Part shown: positions 33,360-42,944 of the stretch, in pieces
Layout of the letters: the number at the start of each line of letters is the position of its first letter
How positions within the stretch are numbered: the first letter of the stretch is position 1
Origin: a bacterium
GTDB taxonomy: Bacteria; UBP15; UBA6099
Direction of reading: 5' to 3'
Assembly: GCA_029564595.1 (NCBI GenBank)
Contig: JAKQPS010000037.1
Span: 80,062 to 144,061 of the forward strand
Length of the DNA stretch: 64,000 bases
The notes under the pieces: model-generated
Databases searched by the model: none
What the model saw: only the letters and a program-made list of their open reading frames with translations
What the model was told of the DNA's origin: nothing
Translations under genes and position numbers: made by a program

Positions 33360-34400
33360 ATGACATTGCGCGCTCTGAAATACCTTGCGGCGACAGCGGT
33401 CGTTCTGGCTTTAGCGTTCGCCGCGCCCGCCCGCGCGCTTGTCCCGGCGGGAAGCCCGGCCCCTTCGTTCTCCTCCGTGAAGGACGCCGAAGGCGGCTCT
33501 TTCTCTCCCGCCGGCCTCGACGACGCGCACACATTGGTCGTTTTTTTCTCGGCTTATATCGACGGCGCGGCGGAAACGCTCAAGGGGCTAGACTCGTTGC
33601 GCAAACAAGCGCCTTTCGCTGGAAAAATCAATATGGTCGCGGTGAACATGGACCCGTCCCGCGACGCGGCAATCGCTTTTGCGAAGGAAAAAGATATCAG
33701 GGTCCGGCTCATAATCGACAACAATCTGGAGCTTGCCAACAAGTTCGGGGTGAGAAAACCCCCGGCGGCGTTCATAATCGGCCCGGACCGCGCGGTGAAA
33801 TTCTCTTCGGACTCGCCGGGCGCTTCCGGCAGGTTCGGTCTGGAAAACAAGCTCGCCTCCATCCTTTCGGGCGGAAACGGCTCTAGCGCCGCTTCTCTCG
33901 AAAACGAATTCAAGGAAAAGAAACTCGTCGCCTCAGGAGCGTCGCTAATCAAAGTTTGTCCCTCGGACGGCAAGCTTCTTCTTTATGTGACCAACGACGG
34001 GATACTGTGGACCTACAATATCGGGACGGGAACGAGGAAGAATCTGGCGGCGGACGCGGCGGCGGCGGACTGGTCTCCCGGCTGCGACTCGGTGGTCTAC
34101 GCCAGAAAGAAAAAGGGCGACCTCTGGCTCAAGCCTCTGGACGAACCGGCGGAGATGCTTTCTTCCAGCGGCAGAAACCCCGCGTGGTCTCCGGCGGGCG
34201 ACATGATAGCTTATCTGGACGGGGACTCGGTGTGGATTTACAATCTGCCCGATGAAAAGAAGTGGCAGACCACCGCGGTGGGCGTGGGCGTTCAGTGGGC
34301 GCGCGGGGGAGCGCTAATTCTGGCGACGGATTCCAAAGGGCGCGCGTGGCTCGTTTCCCCTCTCTCCCGCGCTTCCCTCATCCAGAGAATTTTCAGATGA
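33360..34400 (+). CDS. Exported redoxin-like domain (no catalytic Cys) fused to a TolB-like propeller
   Basis: 346 residues. Signal peptide to about residue 26. Residues 28-175 follow the AhpC/TSA-thioredoxin layout (LVPAGSPAPSFSSVKDAEGG, DAHTLVVFFSAYIDGA, VAVNMDPSRDAAIAFAKE, FGVRKPPAAFIIGPD), but the WCPPC-type active site is replaced by SAYIDGA, so no thiol chemistry is expected. Residues 195-340 carry TolB/WD40-like blades (GRNPAWSPAGDMIAYLDGDS). Likely a periplasmic binding or scaffold protein. GGAG precedes the ATG. Lies between the small membrane protein and ispD. Confidence 0.72.
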   Translation: MTLRALKYLAATAVVLALAFAAPARALVPAGSPAPSFSSVKDAEGGSFSPAGLDDAHTLVVFFSAYIDGAAETLKGLDSLRKQAPFAGKINMVAVNMDPSRDAAIAFAKEKDIRVRLIIDNNLELANKFGVRKPPAAFIIGPDRAVKFSSDSPGASGRFGLENKLASILSGGNGSSAASLENEFKEKKLVASGASLIKVCPSDGKLLLYVTNDGILWTYNIGTGTRKNLAADAAAADWSPGCDSVVYARKKKGDLWLKPLDEPAEMLSSSGRNPAWSPAGDMIAYLDGDSVWIYNLPDEKKWQTTAVGVGVQWARGGALILATDSKGRAWLVSPLSRASLIQRIFR

Positions 34401-34437
34401 AAGGGGCCTCGCTTCGCATAGCGGCGGGGTTCGGAAA

Positions 34438-35151
34438 ATGACGGACAACAAAGAAATCAAGATAGCGGCTGTTATAGCCGCCGCCGGAATCGGCGAAAGA
34501 ATGAATGCGGGCTCTCCGAAAGCGTTCATCGAACTGGGCGGAAAACCCATCGTGTGGCATTCCGTCAAGACTATCTCCATGATGCCCGAAATCGGCGCTG
34601 TGGTTCTTGCCGCCCCTCCGGGATGGATGGAAAAGGCCGCGAAGATGTTCGCGGACGAATTCCCGAACCTGTCAGTCGTCGAGGGCCGCGCTACCCGGCA
34701 GGAAACAGTGCGAAAAGCCCTCGAAGCTCTCCCCGCCGACACCACGATTGCTCTGATACACGACGGGGCCAGACCGCTCGCCACCCCGGAACTGTTCCGC
34801 GCCGTCATCGCCGGAGCCGTCGAACACGGGGCCTGCGTGCCTTCCATCCCCGTCGAGGAAACGGTCAAGAGAGTCAGGGGCGGCAACGTTTCGGAGACGC
34901 TCGACCGCAGCGAGATTCACATCGTCCAGACCCCTCAGGCGTTCTATTTCGAGTCCATACTCGAAGCCCACGAGCTTGCGGAGGAACGGAAATGGCGGGC
35001 GACGGACGACGCCGCCCTCATCGAGCGTTTGGGCCGCCCGGTCGCGGTCGTTCCCGGCGAACCTTCAAACATTAAAATCACCCGCCCCGCCGACCTTAAA
35101 CTCGCCTCCAGCCTGCTGCCGGGCGCCGCTCACAAACTAGTTTGTGAGTGA
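34438..35151 (+). CDS. ispD: 2-C-methyl-D-erythritol 4-phosphate cytidylyltransferase
   Basis: Third step of the MEP isoprenoid pathway: MEP plus CTP to CDP-ME. 237 residues. The CTP-binding loop VIAAAGIGERMNAGSPKAF, the segment IALIHDGARPLATPELF, and VPVEET-like IPVEETVKRV are visible, with KITRPADLKLA at the C-terminus. It closes the ndk-led operon. No ispF fusion and no neighbouring isp genes. Confidence 0.95.
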   Translation: MTDNKEIKIAAVIAAAGIGERMNAGSPKAFIELGGKPIVWHSVKTISMMPEIGAVVLAAPPGWMEKAAKMFADEFPNLSVVEGRATRQETVRKALEALPADTTIALIHDGARPLATPELFRAVIAGAVEHGACVPSIPVEETVKRVRGGNVSETLDRSEIHIVQTPQAFYFESILEAHELAEERKWRATDDAALIERLGRPVAVVPGEPSNIKITRPADLKLASSLLPGAAHKLVCE

Positions 35152-35265
35152 GAAGAAAAAAGACATTCAGCGGTGTGTCGTCCTACGGCTAGCGCTTCTG
35201 TTGATTGTCGGATAAACGGCTAAATTGATTATTCAGAAATATGTAACTTTAGTCACAAAAAACAT

Positions 35266-35294
35266 TTGAATCTCAATAAAATGTAATATAGAAT
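35266..35294 (+). promoter_or_regulatory. Sigma70-type promoter for the mtnA-led operon
   Basis: TTGAAT (35266-35271), exactly 17 bases, TAGAAT (35289-35294), in a conspicuously AT-rich 200-bp gap. It would start the very long transcript that runs to rbgA. Confidence 0.65.
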
Positions 35295-35361
35295 AGACTG
35301 ACGGCGATTGTTCAAGTTTTGGGAATTATACTTTGACATCATGCGTCGTCGGGAGCTTGCT

Positions 35362-36396
35362 TTGGAAACGGTGTCATGGGTAAAAAGCGGAGCGGTCAGG
35401 CTGATTGATCAGACGCTGCTTCCGAACAAACTCAAATATATCGAATTGAAGACGGTGGAGTCTGTCGCTGCGGCGATAGTGGGGATGAAGGTGAGGGGAG
35501 CGCCGGCGATAGGGGTGACAGCCGCTATGGGGATGGCGCTGGCGGCGGTCAAGTTTAAGGGGGCGGACAGGGGAAAGTTGAACGCGGCTCTGGAATCTGC
35601 GGCGGAGCTTCTGGCGTCTACAAGGCCGACTGCGGTAAATCTATTCTGGGCGCTGGCGAGAATGAAATCTGTCGCGGCAAAGAGCGGTTCGGTAGAGAAT
35701 GTCAGGAAGGCGATGGTTGCTGAGGCGGAAAAGATAAGGCGGGAAGACGTGGAAGCCTGCCGGGCGATAGGGGAGTTCGGGGCGAAGTTGCTGAAAAGAA
35801 ACAGCCGCGTTCTAACCCACTGCAACGCTGGAGGGCTGGCGACGGCGGGGTATGGCACGGCGCTGGGAGTGATACGCGCGGCGCGGGATGCCGGAAAGAT
35901 AGAGCGGGTGTATGTGGACGAGACGAGGCCGTGGCTTCAGGGCGCGAAACTGACGGCATTTGAGCTGGCGATGGAGAAGATACCGGCGACATTGATATGC
36001 GACAACATGGCCGGGGCGCTGATGGCGCGCGGCGAAGTGGACGCGGTGGTGGTGGGGGCGGACAGGATAGCGGCGAACGGCGATTTCGCAAACAAGACCG
36101 GCACGTACGGTCTGGCGGTTCTTGCGCGGGCGCACGGTGTTCCTTTCTACGTGGCCGCTCCGGTGTCCACGATAGACATGGCGACGCCGGACGGCGAGGG
36201 AATAGTGATAGAGACGCGGGACGAGCGAGAGATAAGGGCGTTCAACGGAGTGAAAATCTGTCCGGATGAAACTGAGGTCTATAACCCGGCGTTCGATGTC
36301 ACTCCGGCGGAACTGGCGACAGCGATAATAACCGAGCGGGGGGCGGCGAAGGCTCCGAACGCGAACAAAATAAAGAGATTGGCTTGCAAGAGATGA
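35362..36396 (+). CDS. mtnA: S-methyl-5-thioribose-1-phosphate isomerase
   Basis: Methionine salvage: MTR-1-P to MTRu-1-P. 344 residues from a TTG start. I chose TTG 35362 because GGGAG lies six bases before it and the protein then begins with the family-typical ETVSWVKSGAVRLIDQTLLP; an ATG seven codons earlier has no ribosome site. Conserved blocks: VRGAPAIGVTAA, THCNAGGLATAGYGTALG (catalytic Cys), DETRPWLQGAKLTA, and VVVGADRIAANGD (catalytic Asp). No other mtn gene nearby. Its stop overlaps the next start (ATGA). Confidence 0.95.
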   Translation: METVSWVKSGAVRLIDQTLLPNKLKYIELKTVESVAAAIVGMKVRGAPAIGVTAAMGMALAAVKFKGADRGKLNAALESAAELLASTRPTAVNLFWALARMKSVAAKSGSVENVRKAMVAEAEKIRREDVEACRAIGEFGAKLLKRNSRVLTHCNAGGLATAGYGTALGVIRAARDAGKIERVYVDETRPWLQGAKLTAFELAMEKIPATLICDNMAGALMARGEVDAVVVGADRIAANGDFANKTGTYGLAVLARAHGVPFYVAAPVSTIDMATPDGEGIVIETRDEREIRAFNGVKICPDETEVYNPAFDVTPAELATAIITERGAAKAPNANKIKRLACKR

Positions 36397-38222
36397 TGAA
36401 CGCGGCGGCGGCAGCGCCTGAAGTTAAAGGCCCGGCCGCAAGAACAACCGGAATGACCGTCAAAGGGGCGGGACGCGAGTTCAACGCTGAATATATCTGT
36501 AATGTTTCGTATTCCGGGCCGGGGCGGGTCAAGGCTCTGTTCGGGATAGCGGACGGGATGGGCGCGCAAGCGTCTGCGGCAAGCGAACTGGCCGTCAACG
36601 TCCTGAAGGAGTCCATGCGGCTCATCCGCGAGTCGGACAGCGTGAACGGAAACAACCTGCTGCCCGGATGCCTTGAAGAGATACATGCGAGGCTGCTCGC
36701 GGAGTCCGGAGGCGAGGACAAGAAAGCGTCTGCGGCTTCCATAATGTGCGGATACATCGAAGGAGAAACAGCGCATATTGCGGCGGCAGGCGGCGGAGCG
36801 GCGTACATAGTGTCAGAAGGAAAGGCGACCCGGTTGACGCCCAAGCAGGATTTGGGCGCGCTGGAGGACGGCGAGGCAAAAGAGCGCCCCGAAGGGCTTG
36901 TTCCCGCCGGATGGCCCGCAGAAGGCTTCAATCCCGTTTACATCAGCAGGCGGATTCAGGTCGGAGATTGTCTGGTCGTCGTGTCAGACGGACTGGACGC
37001 GACGCTGCGCGAGAAGTCGGCGGCGGACATTCTGGCAGTCTCAAGAACGATAGACGAGGCGGCATCCTCGATGCTGGCCGAAGCGGGCGCGGGTAAAAGT
37101 TCAGAGGATGACATGGGCGTGGTCATCGTCAAGATTGAATCCATGGAATCGAAAACCCATATGCCGGACATCAAAGTAAAGTATCCGGTTTCCACATACA
37201 CGAAGAAATATCTTGCGGTCGCCGTAATGTTGTGCGCGATGGGGGCGGTGTTTTATCTCGGCGCGCGGCTGCCCGGAGCGGCGAAGCAAGACGAGACGCC
37301 CGGAACCCTGCCAGTCTCGGAAGACGGCGGCGCGAGCGGGGAGCGGATTTTGATTCCCGGCCTGAGGCGCGGAGATGCGGGCGTGTCGATTTCAGTGACT
37401 CCAGCCGGAGCGAGGGTGTTCGTGAACGGTGTTCAGCAGATTTACGAGCCGGGGAAGATTTTCGGGATTCCCGCAAACGGCGGCATAGAGCTTAGGGTCG
37501 AGGCGGACGGGTTTGACCCGCACATGGAAGTCCTGAACCCGAAACCCGGAGAGCGTATCGAGCTGTCGATAACGCTGCTGCCGTCTTCGCCGGACAACGG
37601 CTCGCTGTTGATATTATGCAGGCCCGCCTGCGACGCGCTTCTTCTTGACGACAAGAGGCTGGAAGGGTTTCCGAAAGAGGAGATACTGCTTAGGCAGATA
37701 CCGCCGGGGCGGCATCATGTGGAAGCCACTAGAGGCCGGGAGTCCGAGGGACGCTCGCTCAACATCGCTTCAGGGATAACCCAGTCGATAATTTTCAGGT
37801 TTGAGGGAGAGAGGATAATCGACACGCGGGCGGAAACCGCGGCAAAGGCGGAGCCTGTGAAGCTGCCGCCGCGCGCGGTCCCGGAAACCCCGCCCCCTCC
37901 TTCGCCTCTGGTTGTTTCGACATCCCCCTCGAAGGAGACGGGATACCCGGCGGCTATAGAAGTCGAAGGAGCAGGGGCGGAGCCTTCCGCGCCAAAGTTG
38001 AACAGAGCGTATTTCAATGTGACATCGAACGTGCGAAACTGCACGCTGATGATATTCAGGAACGGCAAGCTGGCTCTGACCGGGTTCTGCGACACGCGGC
38101 ACGACATAGAGCCGGGAGAATACGTTTTTCAGGTGTCCAGACCCGGCTGGAAGACGGCGAGGAAGACGGTGTCGCTCGAAGGAGAATTCAAGCTGATAGA
38201 AATCGAACTGGAGCGAGAATAA
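36393..38222 (+). CDS. Membrane PP2C-type phosphatase with extracytoplasmic PEGA domains
   Basis: 609 residues. Residues 20-248 form a PP2C/PPM serine/threonine phosphatase with metal Asp in IADGMGAQ (D54), VVVSDGLDAT (D198) and SEDDMGVV (D239). One membrane segment at 272-291 (YLAVAVMLCAMGAVFYLGA). Outside: PEGA-type repeats at about 325-395 (VSISVTPAGARVFVNGVQQI), 400-475 (LLILCRPACDALLLDDKRLE) and 540-609, after a Pro-rich linker. It would couple an envelope-facing sensor to cytoplasmic dephosphorylation (inference). Followed after 3 bp by a related gene. Confidence 0.8.
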   Translation: MMNAAAAAPEVKGPAARTTGMTVKGAGREFNAEYICNVSYSGPGRVKALFGIADGMGAQASAASELAVNVLKESMRLIRESDSVNGNNLLPGCLEEIHARLLAESGGEDKKASAASIMCGYIEGETAHIAAAGGGAAYIVSEGKATRLTPKQDLGALEDGEAKERPEGLVPAGWPAEGFNPVYISRRIQVGDCLVVVSDGLDATLREKSAADILAVSRTIDEAASSMLAEAGAGKSSEDDMGVVIVKIESMESKTHMPDIKVKYPVSTYTKKYLAVAVMLCAMGAVFYLGARLPGAAKQDETPGTLPVSEDGGASGERILIPGLRRGDAGVSISVTPAGARVFVNGVQQIYEPGKIFGIPANGGIELRVEADGFDPHMEVLNPKPGERIELSITLLPSSPDNGSLLILCRPACDALLLDDKRLEGFPKEEILLRQIPPGRHHVEATRGRESEGRSLNIASGITQSIIFRFEGERIIDTRAETAAKAEPVKLPPRAVPETPPPPSPLVVSTSPSKETGYPAAIEVEGAGAEPSAPKLNRAYFNVTSNVRNCTLMIFRNGKLALTGFCDTRHDIEPGEYVFQVSRPGWKTARKTVSLEGEFKLIEIELERE

Positions 38223-38225
38223 GAT

Positions 38226-39926
38226 ATGCGGAGCAAAACCGCTCATAAATCGTTCAGGACGCTGGTAGGCTCGTGCGGGCCGGACTCGCGGTTCGGGCAG
38301 GGCGTTTACATCTACGACACCAACGCGTCCGACTTGGACTTCGGGCTGTTCGCGCTTTTCAACGAGTGTTCGCCCGAAGCCGAGAGGGCGGGGATGGAAT
38401 ATCTTTCCGAGAAAGCCACGCCGTACGTGGACAGCTCGGATGTGGGGTCGATATCGAAGCCTCAGGCGTTCGTAAGGGACATCGTGATAGGGCTTCAGCG
38501 GGAGTTGGAAACGGCGGGGCTTGTGGAGCATCAGTCCACCCGCCATTCCTTCGCGGTGGCGCTGGTCAAACACGGCCAGCTTCACATAGCGCGCATAAAC
38601 GCGTGCCCGTTGTTTTATCTGAAAGACAGGAAATTGTTTCAAGTGTTCAAGACGCCGGAGCAGCGCGGGCTGAAAAGCGTGCAGGCCGAATCAGTGTCCG
38701 CCGGGAGCGGGGACTGTTTGGCGATGTGCTCGGAAAACATGATCAAGCACATGTCCCGGCTGGAGTTGAAAAACATGCTGCTGACCGAGCCGGACCTGAA
38801 CTTGGCGTGCGGCAAGCTCCAGATGACGGCAAATAGATACGAGGAGACGGTCGATCCGAGGATGCTCCTTGTTAAGTTCGAGGAGAACGAGAGAAGGAAC
38901 TCGACGGCGGCCAACATGCGCAACTTCGGCATAGTCGCCGCGCTGGCCGTGGTCATCATGATACCGTTCCTGTGGGGAGACATCATGAGGGCGGTGAGGA
39001 CCAACACTCTCGGCTACGTGAAGAAACAGAAGACGCTCGTCGAGCGGGCGATCGAAAAGATACAACCCGATACCAAGAAGTACCTTCCGGAAACCGCGCT
39101 CGACGGCCTGCGCGTTCCGTATGACATAGATATATCCGACGACGGGATTTACTACATCGTGGATGTGGGCAGGGATCAGGTCATTCGCCACGACCCCGCG
39201 ACGGGAGACAGCTCCTACATAGGCGAAAAGACCAAACTACGGTTCCCGACCGGAATAGACGTCTCAGAGGACAAGTTGTATGTGGCGGATTTCTCGATAA
39301 ACGTCAACCGGGTTTTTGCCATAGGAACGGACGGGGAGCCGGCTGGAGAGATGCCCTCTAAGCGCGGAAGGATAACGATGCGCAACCCGAAGGCGATCGC
39401 CGTGGCGAAAGATTTGATATACGTCTGCGACAGAGGAAACAACAGGGTGTTGGTGTTCGACAAGTCCGGATCCCATCAGCGCACTATCGACATCCCGCGC
39501 AACTACAGGGAGCCTAACGGAATCGCGGTCGCGGACTCCGGCGATATATTCGTCACGCTAAAACTGTCCGGAATGGTGCTGAAGATAGTGGGCAAAGAGA
39601 TAACTCCGTTCACGCTGTTCGAGGAGAAAGACGGAGAGAACGCGAGGATATCGCTCAACAAGCCGTCGGGCATAGCTGTGGATTCGCAGGGTTTTGTTTA
39701 CATAGCGGACACTGCGGCGAGGCGGGCGCTGATCGCCAACCCGATGGGAAAGATAGCGGGAATAATCGCGCAGGATTCGCTGGACGACCTGCAGTCTTAC
39801 TATCCGATGAGCGTGAAACTGGACCCGAAGGGGCAGTATCTTTATATAGTGGGAAGCAACCGCTATAGTTACGACGCGGGTTGCGAGAACGTGTGCAAGG
39901 GAAAAATATGGCGGGTGAAACTATGA
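38226..39926 (+). CDS. Membrane protein with degenerate PP2C-like domain and extracytoplasmic NHL propeller
   Basis: 566 residues. The N-terminal 220 residues match the fold pattern of the preceding phosphatase (DFGLFALFNECSPEAERAGM, QSTRHSFAVALVKHGQLHIA, GSGDCLAMCSENMIKHMSR) but lack the metal-binding Asp-Gly pairs, so it looks like a pseudophosphatase. Membrane segment at 233-250. Residues 295-560 are NHL blades (IYYIVDVGRDQVIRHDPATG, PKAIAVAKDLIYVCDRGNNR, KPSGIAVDSQGFVYIADTAA), a six-bladed propeller. Probably a partner of the gene before it. Ends in an ATGA overlap with the transglycosylase gene. Confidence 0.75.
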   Translation: MRSKTAHKSFRTLVGSCGPDSRFGQGVYIYDTNASDLDFGLFALFNECSPEAERAGMEYLSEKATPYVDSSDVGSISKPQAFVRDIVIGLQRELETAGLVEHQSTRHSFAVALVKHGQLHIARINACPLFYLKDRKLFQVFKTPEQRGLKSVQAESVSAGSGDCLAMCSENMIKHMSRLELKNMLLTEPDLNLACGKLQMTANRYEETVDPRMLLVKFEENERRNSTAANMRNFGIVAALAVVIMIPFLWGDIMRAVRTNTLGYVKKQKTLVERAIEKIQPDTKKYLPETALDGLRVPYDIDISDDGIYYIVDVGRDQVIRHDPATGDSSYIGEKTKLRFPTGIDVSEDKLYVADFSINVNRVFAIGTDGEPAGEMPSKRGRITMRNPKAIAVAKDLIYVCDRGNNRVLVFDKSGSHQRTIDIPRNYREPNGIAVADSGDIFVTLKLSGMVLKIVGKEITPFTLFEEKDGENARISLNKPSGIAVDSQGFVYIADTAARRALIANPMGKIAGIIAQDSLDDLQSYYPMSVKLDPKGQYLYIVGSNRYSYDAGCENVCKGKIWRVKL

Positions 39927-40594
39927 GGGACAGGAGAGCGAGGAGGGCGGCCGCGCTGCTGGCGGCGGCGTTGGCGCTGCTGGCGGCGGCGGGGCTTCCG
40001 GCGGCGGCGCAGGAGTCCGGCGAGGAAGTCGCTTCCACGCAGGCCGTCATGAAATCCCGGCCTGAGGTTATGCCGGAAAGCATGCCGGTAGCGTTTCAGC
40101 AGGAGATAACTCTCAGCCACGAGTTAGCCAGAATCGAAAGCGACTATATGAATGTCGTTAGATATTACAATAAAAATCTGCCGGAAAGGCAGGCGCTGAA
40201 CATAGCGCGTTACGTGCTGCACTACTCGACGGCGATGAAGGTGGACCCCCGGCTGGTGATGTCGGTCATAGTGATCGAGTCTAGGTTCCAGCCGAACGCG
40301 GTGTCGCCCAAAGGCGCGATGGGACTGGGGCAGCTTATGCCCGGAACCGCCGCCATGCTGGGCGTCAGAAACGCTTTTGATCCGAGAGAGAATATTTACG
40401 GAACGGTGAAATATCTCAGCGACCAATACCGGAGGTGGCAGAATTCGGAGCGCGCGCTGGAACTGGCGTTGGCCAGCTACAACGCCGGCCCGGAGGCGGT
40501 CGCGAGGCACAAGGGAATACCTCCTTACAGGGAGACGATAGACTACGTTGCGAAAGTGAAAAAACTGTACACCTTCTTCGTGTACGGTCGTTGA
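39923..40594 (+). CDS. Lytic transglycosylase, SLT domain
   Basis: 223 residues. Basic start and Ala/Leu signal peptide ending near AAAQE. The SLT domain (residues 95-215) has the catalytic Glu in VIVIESRFQPNAVSPKGAMG, then LGQLMPGTAAMLGV and LALASYNAGPEAV. It cleaves peptidoglycan glycan strands, leaving 1,6-anhydroMurNAc. Starts inside the ATGA overlap with the NHL gene, so translation is probably coupled; two upstream starts in the same frame are less likely. Confidence 0.92.
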   Translation: MRDRRARRAAALLAAALALLAAAGLPAAAQESGEEVASTQAVMKSRPEVMPESMPVAFQQEITLSHELARIESDYMNVVRYYNKNLPERQALNIARYVLHYSTAMKVDPRLVMSVIVIESRFQPNAVSPKGAMGLGQLMPGTAAMLGVRNAFDPRENIYGTVKYLSDQYRRWQNSERALELALASYNAGPEAVARHKGIPPYRETIDYVAKVKKLYTFFVYGR

Positions 40595-40605
40595 GGCGAT
40601 AGGGG

Positions 40606-42927
40606 ATGGCGGGAGTCGCGCAGAACGGCAAAAACAGTTTTCTGAGGTCTTGGGGAGTGCGGACCAAGCTGCTTCTGTCGTTCGTGTTGCTGTCGCTCGT
40701 TTCGACATGCGTCTACATGTGGATAGCCCATTCGCACACCCGCCGCATGGCCGAGGAACATATGACCCAGAAGATAGAGCTTCTGGCGGGCGTGTTCAGC
40801 GAGGAGATCCGCCGGGATCTGGACGCGCACATCGACCATGTAACCGAAGTGGCTTCCCTGCCCGATGTCAGGTCCATGGAAATCGGATTCCCGCTTGAAA
40901 ACAGGATTAGAAGGAATTTTTCCCAGACGAGCATAAACGCCCTGTTCATACTCGACGCCGAGAGGCAGATAGTGAGCGCAAGCCACTATGACGAGATGTC
41001 CTGCGTGTCGCTGGACAAGATATCGAACTCGGAACATGTGGAAGAGGCGATGAAGGAATTCAAGGCCAAAGTGTTTTCCGGAGAGGCGGTGGACTACGAC
41101 CGGCCCGGAGCGTTCTTCATAGCGGTCCCAGTCGCGGGGGCTTTTGAAGCCGCCGCCGGAGCGGTGGTCGCCGAGGTGATAGTCGACATCGCGGCGATGG
41201 AAAAACTTATCGAAAAGAAGGAAATCGCGGGCGGGGACATGCGCATGTTCCTGATAAACCGCGACGGAGTGGTGCTGACGCACACCGATCCGAACGCCAT
41301 AGGCAAGTGCGTGTTCGAAGAGGGAATGCCTCTGAGCGCGGCGTCAGACAAAGTCAGGAATGGCATTCTGGCGGGCGAGCAGGGAAAAACCGAGAAGTTC
41401 CTGTTCGATGAAGACGGAAAGAAACGCATCGTCGCGGCGGCGGTGATAAACCCTGCGGCGGGCTGGAAATTAATTCTCATCCAACCTTATGAAAGAATTA
41501 TCGCGCCCGTCATCAAAGTCAGGAACGCGATATTCATGTGGGGGCTTCTGGCCCTCGCGGTGTCCATATATCTGGCGCTGTACCGCGCGCGCAGGATAAC
41601 CTACCCAATCGGCGAGCTTATACGCGCCTCGGAGGAAATCTCCCAAGGCCACTATAGTCAGCGCGTGACCATCTACCGCAGGGACGAGTTCGGGTGGCTG
41701 GCCTCGGCGTTCAACCGCATGAGCGCCGACCTCGAATCAAAAATCGACGCTCTCAAAATTTATCAGAGCCAGCTCGAAGAAGCCTTCAATCAGGTGCAGA
41801 GCGATGCCCAGAAACGGGAACAGGCGAACCGCGATCTGTCCCAGAAAGTCAGCGAATTGACATCTCTGGCAGAAGTAACTCAGGCCATTACCACTTCTCT
41901 GGACATAAACGAAGTGCTCAACATGATGGTGGACACCATAGTGAAGATAGTCGGAATCGACATCTGCTCGATAAAGCTGCTGGACCCTGCGACGAACAAG
42001 ATGTCCGTCAAGATATCCAGAGGTCTTGGGGAGGAATATATAAAGAAATCTCCGACCCGGCCGGGAGAGGGAGTGAGCGGGCGCGCCATCAAAGAACGCG
42101 TTCCCGTCATTATCGAGGATGTGTACACTGACGAAAGGGTCGAGCCTGACCACGTCATCAGAAGCATCGGCGTCAAGTCCATTATCAGCATCCCGCTAAT
42201 AACCAACGTGTCCGTGCTCGGAGTGCTTAACCTGTACACAAAAGAAAAGCGGATATTTACGGAGGACGAGAAACGGCTTCTGGGTATATTCGCCAATCAG
42301 GCCGCCGGAGCCATAGAGAACGCCCGCCTGTTCCACTCTTTGCGCGAAAACTATCTCAACACCATTCAGGCCCTCTCGATGGCGATAGACGCGAAAGACC
42401 AGTACACGCACGGCCACTCGAAACGGGTCAGCGAGATTGCCGCTTCTGTGGGCCGCGCGTACGGGCTGGACGACAACGAGCTTGACCTTCTCAAATACGC
42501 CAGCGACCTGCACGACATCGGAAAGATAGGCATCAGCGAGGTCATAATAGGCAAGAAATCGAAGCTCACCGTCGACGAGTACGACATGATCAAATCGCAC
42601 CCCATCGTCGGCGAGACCATCATCCAGCCTGTTCCTTTCCTGAAGGAAGTCTGCCCGATAATCCGCCACCATCACGAGCGGTACGACGGATACGGATATC
42701 CGGACGGAATAAAGGGCGACGAGATACCGGAGCTTGCCCGGATACTGCACCTTGCGGACGCTTTTGACGCGATGACTTCGGACAGGCCGTACAGGAAGGC
42801 GCTCAGCAACGAAGTCGCGATTCAGGAAGTGAAGAAACACTGCGGCACTCAGTTCGATCCTAGGGTGGTCGAGGCTTTTCTAAAAGTGTTCGATCCTGAA
42901 GGCGGAGAAACCGCTCCTCCGGCCTGA
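40606..42927 (+). CDS. Cache-HAMP-GAF-HD-GYP sensor, cyclic-di-GMP phosphodiesterase
   Basis: 773 residues. Membrane segments at 20-42 and about 306-326 enclose a periplasmic double-Cache-like sensor. HAMP at about 328-382 (PIGELIRASEEISQGHYSQR), a coiled link, GAF at about 425-570, and HD-GYP at 585-760 with LHDIGKIGI and HHERYDGYGYPDG. The metal and GYP signatures are intact, so c-di-GMP hydrolysis to GMP is expected. No GGDEF partner is in the window. It shares an operon with envelope and partner-switching genes. Confidence 0.95.
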   Translation: MAGVAQNGKNSFLRSWGVRTKLLLSFVLLSLVSTCVYMWIAHSHTRRMAEEHMTQKIELLAGVFSEEIRRDLDAHIDHVTEVASLPDVRSMEIGFPLENRIRRNFSQTSINALFILDAERQIVSASHYDEMSCVSLDKISNSEHVEEAMKEFKAKVFSGEAVDYDRPGAFFIAVPVAGAFEAAAGAVVAEVIVDIAAMEKLIEKKEIAGGDMRMFLINRDGVVLTHTDPNAIGKCVFEEGMPLSAASDKVRNGILAGEQGKTEKFLFDEDGKKRIVAAAVINPAAGWKLILIQPYERIIAPVIKVRNAIFMWGLLALAVSIYLALYRARRITYPIGELIRASEEISQGHYSQRVTIYRRDEFGWLASAFNRMSADLESKIDALKIYQSQLEEAFNQVQSDAQKREQANRDLSQKVSELTSLAEVTQAITTSLDINEVLNMMVDTIVKIVGIDICSIKLLDPATNKMSVKISRGLGEEYIKKSPTRPGEGVSGRAIKERVPVIIEDVYTDERVEPDHVIRSIGVKSIISIPLITNVSVLGVLNLYTKEKRIFTEDEKRLLGIFANQAAGAIENARLFHSLRENYLNTIQALSMAIDAKDQYTHGHSKRVSEIAASVGRAYGLDDNELDLLKYASDLHDIGKIGISEVIIGKKSKLTVDEYDMIKSHPIVGETIIQPVPFLKEVCPIIRHHHERYDGYGYPDGIKGDEIPELARILHLADAFDAMTSDRPYRKALSNEVAIQEVKKHCGTQFDPRVVEAFLKVFDPEGGETAPPA

Positions 42928-42944
42928 CGCGAGGTGATTTTACG

